Source: an uncultured Flavobacteriales bacterium
GTDB lineage: Bacteria; Bacteroidota; Bacteroidia; Palsa-965
Assembly: GCA_946478675.1 (NCBI GenBank)
Contig: CAMLEF010000052.1
Span: 1-17,740, forward strand
Reading direction: 5' to 3'
DNA: 17,740 bases
Below, one piece after another: positions 6,983 through 12,726 of the stretch. The notes below the pieces were generated by a model. That model saw only the letters and a program-made list of their open reading frames with translations. It was not told the origin of the DNA and did not search any database. How positions within the stretch are numbered: the first letter of the stretch is position 1; each line of letters opens with the position of its first letter. The position numbers and the translations under genes are program-made.

Positions 6983-8584
6983 ATGCTAATTGTGCAGGAT
7001 CTCGCGTACGCGTATCCGGGCAGGGACGGGTTGTTCGAACACCTTAGCTTCTCCCTGGCTGCGCATCAGAAAGCCGCGCTCACCGGCAATAACGGGACCG
7101 GAAAATCAACGTTGCTGAAAATTATCGCAGGAACACTTCGTGCCTCCGCCGGCAGCATACAGGCTTCCGCTCCTCCCTATTACATTCCTCAGCTCGCAGG
7201 AAATCCCGGCGCGCTCACCGTTGCCGAAGCGTTGCGCATCAGCGATCAACTGTCGGCGCTGGAAGAGATCCTTTCCGGGAATGTCACCGACAGGCATCTC
7301 GCTGCATTGAACGACGACTGGCTGATCGCCGAACGCAGCCAGGAAGCGCTCGCTCAATGGGGGCTGCACGCCATTCCGCTCTCGCAACCGATGCAGACGC
7401 TGAGCGGCGGACAGCAGATGAAAGTGCTGCTCGCGGGCCTTTCCGTTCACCGGCCGGAACTGGTTTTGCTCGATGAGCCCGCCAACCATCTCGACGGCAA
7501 CGGCCGGAAGCTGCTGGAAAATTTCCTGGCGTCTTCTTCCGCAACGGTGCTCGTCGTGAGCCACGACCGGCAATTGCTGAACCTGCTGCAACCCACGCTG
7601 GAGCTGGATGCGCGCGGCATCACGGTGTACGGCGGCAATTATGATTTTTACGCGGAGCAGAAATGCATCGAACGAAATGCGCTGAAAGAAAATCTTCGCG
7701 ACGCGGAAAAAGAATTGCGCAAAGCCAAACAGGTGAGCCGCGAAACTGCCGAACGTCGCCAAAGGCAGGATGCGCGCGGGAAAAAGAAGCAGCAGAAAGA
7801 AGGATTGCCCACCATCGCGATGAACACGTTCCGCAACAACGCGGAGAAAAGCACCGCGCGGCTGAAAGACGTGCACGAAGAAAAGATCGCCGGCCTTTCG
7901 GGGACCTTGCAGGAACTGCGGCAACAGCTTCCCGGTGCGGAAAAGATCCGGCTGGAATTTGATAACGCCGCTTTTCATCCCGGCAAACAACTCTTCCGCG
8001 CGACAAGCATCAATGTCGATGTGAATCACGCGCGGTTGTGGAAAGAAGACCTGGATTTGTCGATCAGCAGCGGCGAACGGATCGCGCTGAAGGGAGCGAA
8101 CGGCGCAGGAAAGACTACGCTGCTTCGAATTCTGCTCGGCGGGCAGGAACCTTCGCGCGGCAGCCTGCAACGCACGTCGCTGCACCGCGTTTTCATTGAC
8201 CAGGAGTATTCGCTGCTCGATCCGCAGCTGACGGTTTACGAACAGGCGACAGCGTTCAATGCAACGGGACTGCAGGAGCACGAGCTGAAAATACGGCTGC
8301 ACCGTTTCCTGTTCGACGCAGAGAGCTGGGACAAATCGTGCAGCGCGCTCAGCGGCGGAGAAAAAATGCGGCTTGCGTTGTGCTGCCTCGTCATTCGTCA
8401 GCAGGCGCCCGACCTGCTCGTGCTCGACGAACCGACCAACAACCTCGATGTGCAGAACGTGGAACTGTTAGCATGCGCGATTCATGATTACCGCGGGACA
8501 GTGCTCGTGGTTTCGCATGATGAGCGTTTCCTGGAAGAGCTCGGCATTACGCGAACGATCGTGCTGGAGGGCAAGGCGGATTGA
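6983..8584 (+). CDS. ABC-F family ATPase (soluble twin-cassette ribosome-associated protein)
   Basis: The 533-residue protein has two ATP-binding cassettes and no membrane segment, as expected for ABC-F proteins acting on the ribosome. Cassette 1 has Walker A G-N-N-G-T-G-K-S-T (35-43), signature L-S-G-G-Q (140-144), Walker B V-L-L-D-E-P-A-N-H-L-D (161-171) and switch H194. The inter-cassette linker (about 225-330) is rich in K, R, E and Q. Cassette 2 has G-A-N-G-A-G-K-T-T (371-379), L-S-G-G-E (456-460), L-L-V-L-D-E-P-T-N-N-L-D (478-489) and H512. All catalytic residues are intact in both halves, and no arm insertion is evident in cassette 1. ABC-F members either assist translation or protect the ribosome from antibiotics; the sequence alone does not say which. 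The ATG at 6983 starts directly at the first beta-strand. The next gene begins 42 bases downstream. Confidence 0.93.
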   Translation: MLIVQDLAYAYPGRDGLFEHLSFSLAAHQKAALTGNNGTGKSTLLKIIAGTLRASAGSIQASAPPYYIPQLAGNPGALTVAEALRISDQLSALEEILSGNVTDRHLAALNDDWLIAERSQEALAQWGLHAIPLSQPMQTLSGGQQMKVLLAGLSVHRPELVLLDEPANHLDGNGRKLLENFLASSSATVLVVSHDRQLLNLLQPTLELDARGITVYGGNYDFYAEQKCIERNALKENLRDAEKELRKAKQVSRETAERRQRQDARGKKKQQKEGLPTIAMNTFRNNAEKSTARLKDVHEEKIAGLSGTLQELRQQLPGAEKIRLEFDNAAFHPGKQLFRATSINVDVNHARLWKEDLDLSISSGERIALKGANGAGKTTLLRILLGGQEPSRGSLQRTSLHRVFIDQEYSLLDPQLTVYEQATAFNATGLQEHELKIRLHRFLFDAESWDKSCSALSGGEKMRLALCCLVIRQQAPDLLVLDEPTNNLDVQNVELLACAIHDYRGTVLVVSHDERFLEELGITRTIVLEGKAD

Positions 8585-8626
8585 TGTCTGTTTTGTAACT
8601 TGTTCGGATAAACCAAAATCCACCCT

Positions 8627-9448
8627 ATGAAACACGCCTACTTTCTTCTGCTGCTCGCCGGCTTTTCTTTTATTTCAAAAAGCCACGCGCAATCGTTTTG
8701 CGATACGACGGGCAACGTGATCATTTATTCGAACTACGACGGAGGTCCGCTCACGATCAACGTCGATCAGAATATTCCGAACCTGAAAATCGGCATCGTC
8801 TCCTATGAGTTCGATCGCATCACGATCACCGGGCCTTATGCAGGCAACGTGACGAAAGTATGGTGGGCCGGTTACAACGGAACGAACGATCACTGCAGCC
8901 TCGGCGCGCCGCTGTACACGACGATCACCGGCGTTCCCAACAGCGTGGATTCGATCATTCAGTATCCCGCGGCAACGTACAGCAACCCGAACGGCTACAG
9001 CCTGATCATCTGCAATTATTCCTGCAGCACTACCACCAACCAGGGCGGCTGCAACACGGCGGACCAGATCGCGCATTATTTCCTGACGAACTTCGGCGGC
9101 ACGCTGCGTTATCATTTTACGCAATACGGCTGCTGGACGAATACGATGAACGTTTCTTCCGGCGGCAACTGCTGCGCCAACCCGCTCACGACCGGCATCG
9201 AAGAATCGATCACGAATTCCTTCTCCGTTTCACCGAATCCTTCGAACGGCATTTTTCACGTGACGTTGCCCGAAGGAAAAACGGTTACCCAGCTGGAAGT
9301 CGTGAACGTATTCGGGCAGATCGTACGCACGGTTACGATCAATGGAAATGCGTCGGTTGATCTTTCGCTCGAAGGTGAAGCCGCCGGCATTTATTTCGTT
9401 CGCGCCGCAGGAGAAACCACCGGCGAGAAAATCCTGCTGACGAATTAA
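8627..9448 (+). CDS. Secreted cysteine-rich protein with T9SS type A sorting domain
   Basis: The 273-residue protein opens with a signal peptide (M-K-H-A-Y-F then a hydrophobic core, ending S-H-A-Q at 19-22). The central region (about 23-190) is not a family I recognise. It is beta-rich in appearance and has eight Cys (25, 90, 129, 133, 142, 169, 182, 183), suggesting disulfides after export. Residues 199-273 form a type A sorting domain: F-S-V-S-P-N-P-S-N-G, L-E-V-V-N-V-F-G-Q-I-V, A-A-G-I-Y-F-V-R and final K-I-L-L. This domain directs export through the T9SS and is normally cleaved, with the protein released or attached to the surface. It sits 42 bases after the ABC-F gene and could be co-transcribed with it, though no functional link is apparent. 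A weak TAACTTGT lies just upstream. Confidence 0.88.
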   Translation: MKHAYFLLLLAGFSFISKSHAQSFCDTTGNVIIYSNYDGGPLTINVDQNIPNLKIGIVSYEFDRITITGPYAGNVTKVWWAGYNGTNDHCSLGAPLYTTITGVPNSVDSIIQYPAATYSNPNGYSLIICNYSCSTTTNQGGCNTADQIAHYFLTNFGGTLRYHFTQYGCWTNTMNVSSGGNCCANPLTTGIEESITNSFSVSPNPSNGIFHVTLPEGKTVTQLEVVNVFGQIVRTVTINGNASVDLSLEGEAAGIYFVRAAGETTGEKILLTN

Positions 9449-9454
9449 AAAACA

Positions 9455-9514
9455 AAACCACGGAGGCACAGAGACACAGAGAAAAAACTCCGTGACCCCG
9501 TGTCTCCGTGGTTT
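9455..9514 (-). terminator. Long hairpin between convergent genes, likely terminator for the YceI gene
   Basis: A 15-base stem (9455-9469 with 9500-9514, one G-U pair) surrounds a 30-base loop. The loop can itself fold, with CACAGAG at 9475-9481 facing CTCCGTG at 9488-9494 and one mismatch. On the minus strand the stem is followed by TTTTGTTTTTTAATT-like sequence, a strong U-tract. On the plus strand only a weak TTT follows. It therefore suits the minus-strand gene best but may also stop plus-strand readthrough. Confidence 0.6.
9458..9481. repeat. CACAGAG-type micro-repeat in the left arm of the hairpin
   Basis: Within the left arm and loop the word CACAGAG occurs twice at 8-base spacing, following CCACGGAG. 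Similar GCAGAGACGCAGAG wording recurs at 12351-12376, pointing to a family of related intergenic elements in this genome. No function can be read from the sequence. Confidence 0.5.
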
Positions 9515-9532
9515 AAAATTATCGCGAAGCGA

Positions 9533-10069
9533 TTACGCCGCGACGGCCTTCGCAAACTGCACGTTCGCCTGGATCTTCACTTCGTCGCTGACGACTACGC
9601 CGCCGGCTTCGGTGACCGCGCTCCAGTGCAGGCCAAATTCTTTACGGTTGATCTTGCCCGTTACTTCGAAACCCGCTTTGATGTTGCCGTAAAAATCTTT
9701 CATCAGTCCGCCGAATTCCACGTCAAGCTCGACCGGTTTCGTGGTGCCGCGCATCGTGAGGTTGCCTTTCAGCTTGAACGTATTGTCGCCCGTTTTTGCA
9801 ACGCCGGTGGAAACGAAATCTACCGTCGGAAAATTCGCTGCGTCGAAGAAGTCGGCGCTTTTCAGGTGACCGTCGCGCTGCTCGTTGCCGGTGTTGATGC
9901 TGTTCACGTCAGCCGTGAAATGCACGTTTGCCGTTTCGAAAGAATCACCGTCGGTTTCCACTTCAGCGCTGAATTTGCCGAAGCTGCCGGTTACGGTTGA
10001 AATCACAAGGTGCTTGATCTTGAATTGGATCTCCGAGTGCGTCGGGTCGATCGTCCATTTCGTTTTCAT
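9533..10069 (-). CDS. YceI-family lipocalin-like protein
   Basis: The 178-residue product matches the YceI family over its whole length: W-T-I-D-P-T-H-S-E-I-Q-F-K-I-K-H-L near the start, G-S-F-G-K-F, F-F-D-A-A-N-F-P-T-V-D-F, a central G-N-L-T-M-R-G-T-T-K-P-V and a C-terminal strand with V-S-D-E-V-K-I. The family folds as an extended lipocalin-like barrel that binds long isoprenoid or fatty chains; its cellular role is poorly defined. Unlike Escherichia coli YceI there is no signal peptide, so a cytoplasmic location is likely. The ATG at 10069 is the natural start because the conserved W-T-I-D-P motif follows immediately. Upstream lies a perfect palindrome that probably binds a repressor. The gene is monocistronic as seen here and convergent with the preceding gene. 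Confidence 0.92.
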   Translation of the reverse strand: MKTKWTIDPTHSEIQFKIKHLVISTVTGSFGKFSAEVETDGDSFETANVHFTADVNSINTGNEQRDGHLKSADFFDAANFPTVDFVSTGVAKTGDNTFKLKGNLTMRGTTKPVELDVEFGGLMKDFYGNIKAGFEVTGKINRKEFGLHWSAVTEAGGVVVSDEVKIQANVQFAKAVAA

Positions 10070-10111
10070 GATGTATCTGTTTTAAAGGTGTTTTTTCGTT
10101 GATTGACACGA

Positions 10112-10119
10112 CAAAGGTG
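10112..10119 (-). promoter_or_regulatory. Candidate -7 box for the YceI gene
   Basis: On the minus strand this reads CACCTTTG, one mismatch from TAnnTTTG. The palindrome begins 7 bases further upstream and covers the expected -33 region. Transcription would start around 10105, leaving a leader of about 35 bases. Confidence 0.35.
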
Positions 10120-10126
10120 CAAAATT

Positions 10127-10144
10127 TATATGTAGCTACATATA
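10127..10144. promoter_or_regulatory. Perfect 18-bp palindromic operator upstream of the YceI gene
   Basis: TATATGTAGCTACATATA is an exact inverted repeat centred between 10135 and 10136, in an AT-rich stretch 58 bases before the YceI start. Its size and symmetry fit a dimeric winged-helix regulator such as MarR; the family is a guess. It lies where the -33 region would be relative to the -7-like box described next, the position for a repressor site. No regulator gene is in the window. Confidence 0.6.
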
Positions 10145-10305
10145 TTGCAATTGTATTTATTTGTAACGTATTGTATGTCAGATCATAATTTTTATTTGGC
10201 GAACATGGAATTCGCTCGTTTTTACGATTTGGCGGTGATTTCCGGGCGACCGGCGCGGGCAGATATTCCTACTTTTTGGTGAATCCTGCGGCCACAACAT
10301 TGCCG

Positions 10306-10313
10306 TATTTTCG
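10306..10313 (+). promoter_or_regulatory. Weak -7-like box before the GldN-like gene
   Basis: TATTTTCG, one mismatch from TAnnTTTG, lies 19 bases before the chosen ATG. A TTTG at 10275-10278 is about 27 bases upstream, longer than the usual 19-21, so this is only a possible promoter. Confidence 0.25.
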
Positions 10314-10332
10314 TTTCCCCAACCTCTCCCCT

Positions 10333-12171
10333 ATGAAATACCGCTTTGTTCTGCTGAGTGTGCTGCTGTCCGCATTTGCATTCGCGCAATCGCCCGTGCG
10401 CTCCGGCGAATTTCTGTACACGGTGCTGCTCAACAAATTTGCGACGCCGCGGCAGGTGCAAACGCAATGGTGGCACGAATACATCGAGCCGCAGCCGAAC
10501 CAGGATTTTTTTCTGCCGCTGCTGCAGGGACTCGACTCCGGCCGCATCGCTGCGTTTCAACCGGAATTTCCTTTCGAAAAACCGATGACGCAATCGGAGC
10601 TGCACACGCTGCTTCACCCGGTGCACGAAGAAGAACGTTATGATCCGCTCACGGAAGTCGCCGTTGTGCAGGTAGAAGAACCGGTTACGCCCGACAAGAT
10701 CGTTTCCGTTACGTTTCACGAACGCTGGGAATACGACGAGAAAAACAAAACGCTGCGTAAAACGGTGCTCGGCATTATTCCGCATATCCTCGTGCGGCCG
10801 GCGAATGCGTACAACTATTACACGGCCGTTCCGCTCTGTTACATTCCGTTCCGCGGTTCGGATGCCGGCGCAGCGCCGCAAGTAACCGGCATTACGTTCG
10901 ATCTGCAAACGTCCGACACAGCGGCCTTCTTCCCGATTCCCGGCTGTGCGATGGTTTTCCCGCAGCAATCGCTTCGCGCAAAAGAAGATTCGCTGGTGCG
11001 CACGATCACGCAAACCGCCATTGGTAAAAAGACGAAATTGTTTGCGCCGCATTACCCGTTTGCAACGCCGATGGAAAATGCGCCGGTCAATGCGAACGGC
11101 ATCCGTTTTTACGAAAGCTGGTCGATGAACACGGGAACGATGCAGTTTTCGAAAACTGTTTTCGGCGTCGCGCTGACAGATCATAAAAATCCGCAGGCGT
11201 TTGTGCCGCTGAATAAATTCATTCCGAAACCGGTTTCGCTGCAACAGAAAATTGTCGTCGATACGATTGCATACACATCACCGTTCCGGGCCATTTCGTA
11301 TTACGAGCATTCGACGATCACCGGCGATACGTCGCACCTGCGGCAGGTCACATCCGCGTATGGCCGTCTCGCGCGAGAAGGAAAACTTCCTGCGTATTCG
11401 TTTTACGAAAACAAGAAGATGGATACCGCGGCAGTGCGCGAACAGTTTACGATCCGCGAAACGTACGAATACGAAGACCCGAACAATCCCGGCGTTTTCC
11501 AGGATACGACGCTCGTGATGATGCAGCCCGACAGCCAGCTCGACGGTTGGCAGTTTTACGAGCGCTGGTCGTACGATCCGCAGCAGCATATGTTCACCAA
11601 AAATATTTATCGCATTGCGCTGCTCAATGAAAAGCAAACCCCTTACGGAGAAATCCTCGCTTTGCGTCCGTTCATCGTGCTCACACTTCCCGCAGCGGAT
11701 TCTTCAATGAAAAAGCCGGAGTACCTCGTGGCGAAAAACGTGGTGGTGCCGGTAGAAATTTCCCGCAGCACAACCAACGACGCTGCCACGGATTACGGCG
11801 CGCGTTTCGATTCCGTCTTCGCGGCCTACTCCACGAATTATTTCACGAACGTCGTTCCGTCGCTGCGTTGGCAGTTGTTGCAAAGCCTGCTCGCCGATGG
11901 TTTGTCGGGAAAGCTCACCTGCTACGATTCCGCCGGAGTCGTGATGCCCGCGCAACAGCTCCGCCGCCGCCTCGACGAATTGCACGGCCACACGACAGGC
12001 GATACACAATTCTCCGATTACGCGTTGTTCAATGAAATCGCTTTTACGGAAAACTGGTACTTCAATCCCACCACCGGCCAGCTGTACAAAGAAGTCGTCG
12101 CCGTGTCGTTCCAGATTGCCGCCGTCGAAGTTCCTGCGAGGACGATTGTGACGATCCGGTTGAAGCCGTGA
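10333..12171 (+). CDS. Exported protein made of four GldN-like modules
   Basis: The 612-residue product starts at the ATG at 10333, which gives a classical signal peptide (M-K-Y-R-F-V-L-L, core, F-A-F-A-Q at 15-19); an upstream GTG would bury it. There is no sorting domain or lipobox, suggesting a periplasmic protein. Four copies of a motif recur: F-H-E-R-W-E-Y-D (128-135), F-Y-E-S-W-S-M-N (259-266), F-Y-E-R-W-S-Y-D (408-415) and F-T-E-N-W-Y-F-N (571-578). Each is followed about 8-10 residues later by K-T-V, K-N-I or K-E-V and a hydrophobic strand. Each is preceded by a G-K/R-I/L-x-A-Y/F segment (70-75, 231-237, 350-355, 526-531). The helix-plus-E-x-W arrangement is what I recall of GldN/PorN, a T9SS ring component about half this size with a single such module. 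I infer a GldN-derived multi-module protein. The strict GldN function is not claimed. Confidence 0.6.
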   Translation: MKYRFVLLSVLLSAFAFAQSPVRSGEFLYTVLLNKFATPRQVQTQWWHEYIEPQPNQDFFLPLLQGLDSGRIAAFQPEFPFEKPMTQSELHTLLHPVHEEERYDPLTEVAVVQVEEPVTPDKIVSVTFHERWEYDEKNKTLRKTVLGIIPHILVRPANAYNYYTAVPLCYIPFRGSDAGAAPQVTGITFDLQTSDTAAFFPIPGCAMVFPQQSLRAKEDSLVRTITQTAIGKKTKLFAPHYPFATPMENAPVNANGIRFYESWSMNTGTMQFSKTVFGVALTDHKNPQAFVPLNKFIPKPVSLQQKIVVDTIAYTSPFRAISYYEHSTITGDTSHLRQVTSAYGRLAREGKLPAYSFYENKKMDTAAVREQFTIRETYEYEDPNNPGVFQDTTLVMMQPDSQLDGWQFYERWSYDPQQHMFTKNIYRIALLNEKQTPYGEILALRPFIVLTLPAADSSMKKPEYLVAKNVVVPVEISRSTTNDAATDYGARFDSVFAAYSTNYFTNVVPSLRWQLLQSLLADGLSGKLTCYDSAGVVMPAQQLRRRLDELHGHTTGDTQFSDYALFNEIAFTENWYFNPTTGQLYKEVVAVSFQIAAVEVPARTIVTIRLKP

Positions 12172-12212
12172 AGAGAAATTAAACCGCCAAGACGCAAAGG
12201 AGCGCAAAGAAA

Positions 12213-12247
12213 AAAGGCGCGAAGAACGTTCTGTCCTCCGCGCCTTT
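12213..12247 (-). terminator. GC hairpin 1 (AAAGGCGCG stem)
   Basis: A 9-bp perfect stem (12213-12221 with 12239-12247) has a 17-base loop that contains the palindrome AGAACGTTCT. The U-tract, CCTTTTTTCTTT, lies on the minus strand. It starts 42 bases after the GldN-like stop, so its stem may also slow plus-strand transcription, though only three T follow on that side. Confidence 0.5.
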
Positions 12248-12268
12248 CGCATTCAATTTTCAATGGCG

Positions 12269-12342
12269 AATTTTCAATCTGCGAAAATCTGCGTCATCTG
12301 CGGCTATAATTTTCAATCCGCGTAATCTGCGTAATCCGTGGC
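12269..12342. repeat. 74-bp intergenic repeat, copy 1
   Basis: Identical base for base to 12653-12726. Internally it is built from 9-10 base words of the type ATCTGCGta: three ATCTGCG in the first half, then AATTTTCA-like spacer sequence, then ATCCGCG, ATCTGCG and ATCCGTG. It is preceded by a partly duplicated AATTTTCAAT segment and by hairpin 1. Both copies have the same orientation. Confidence 0.92.
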
Positions 12343-12485
12343 AAAAAAGGCAGCAGAGACGCAGAGCGCGCAGAGGAAAAATCCGCGTAATCGTGGCGAC
12401 TTCCGGAACCCAACAGATTTTCGATTGTTCCCGACAGTAATTCATTTGCCGGCTTGCTGTATTTTTCTTCTGCGGAAATTGCAGC

Positions 12486-12587
12486 ATGAAGTTTTCTTTA
12501 CTGGTGCTGGTGTTGCTGCTTTTCATTTCCTGCGGGAATGAGAATCATAAAGCGCTGCGGAAAAAATTTATCGCTCTCCGTTTTTAA
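12486..12587 (+). CDS. Tiny lipoprotein or N-terminal remnant of a lipoprotein gene
   Basis: ATG at 12486 opens a 33-codon frame ending TAA at 12585-12587. The first 15 residues are a textbook lipoprotein signal (M-K-F-S, a leucine/valine-rich core, then F-I-S-C with Cys16 as the lipidation site). The remainder, G-N-E-N-H-K-A-L-R-K-K-F and a few more, is only 18 residues including the Cys. A TATTTTTC resembling the -7 box lies at 12459-12466. Either a very small outer- or inner-membrane lipoprotein is made, or the repeats around it have replaced the body of a longer gene. The signal itself is too good to be likely by chance, but expression is unproven. Confidence 0.45.
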   Translation: MKFSLLVLVLLLFISCGNENHKALRKKFIALRF

Positions 12588-12612
12588 TCGTTCTGCAAGC
12601 ATAAAAGAAAAA

Positions 12613-12643
12613 AGGCGCGAAGAACTCTGCGTCCTCCGCGCCT
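12613..12643 (-). terminator. GC hairpin 2, likely terminator of the PhoH gene
   Basis: A 7-bp stem AGGCGCG (12613-12619) with CGCGCCT (12637-12643) and a 17-base loop. On the minus strand it is followed by a TTTTTCTTTTAT tract, giving a standard intrinsic terminator about 80 bases past the PhoH stop codon. It shares most of its sequence with hairpin 1, so the hairpin and 74-bp repeat appear to travel as one unit. Confidence 0.6.
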
Positions 12644-12652
12644 CTGCGGCAT

Positions 12653-12726
12653 AATTTTCAATCTGCGAAAATCTGCGTCATCTGCGGCTATAATTTTCAA
12701 TCCGCGTAATCTGCGTAATCCGTGGC
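12653..12726. repeat. 74-bp intergenic repeat, copy 2
   Basis: Identical to the copy at 12269-12342, same orientation, 310 bases apart edge to edge. Its last base is the first plus-strand base of CTA, the complement of the PhoH stop codon TAG, so the copy abuts the gene with no spacer. Confidence 0.92.

Larger units (their letters stand above)
12172..12725. other. Intergenic repeat block between convergent genes
   Basis: This 554-base stretch holds no full-length gene. From left to right it contains AGCGCAAAG-type micro-repeats (12182-12208), hairpin 1, the first 74-bp repeat copy, GCAGAGAC-type micro-repeats (12351-12376) and a shortened third fragment of the repeat at 12380-12397. Then come a 33-codon lipoprotein-signal ORF, hairpin 2 and the second 74-bp copy, which ends on the first base of the PhoH stop codon (read on the plus strand). 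Open frames of 67-88 codons on either strand here look like chance products of the repeats. Confidence 0.75.

Noticed and set aside
7106..8302. A 398-codon minus-strand open frame inside the ABC-F gene
   Set aside because: The plus-strand frame has all ABC-F motifs; the antisense product has no recognisable domain and reflects high GC at third codon positions.
8596..8603. TAACTTGT upstream of the type A sorting-domain gene as a promoter
   Set aside because: It lacks one T of the consensus and has no upstream element at the right distance; the gene may be read from the ABC-F transcript.
10222..11244. A 340-codon minus-strand open frame opposite the GldN-like gene
   Set aside because: Arg-rich shadow with no signal or domain; the plus-strand frame has a signal peptide and internal repeats.
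12338..12541. Small open frames (67-88 codons) within the repeat block on either strand
   Set aside because: They are mostly translated repeat sequence, and only the lipoprotein-signal frame at 12486 shows a protein-like feature.
12211..12726. Repeat block considered as a CRISPR array or insertion sequence
   Set aside because: There are only two copies of a 74-bp unit with unequal surroundings, no regular spacers, no transposase and no clear terminal inverted repeats or target-site duplication.
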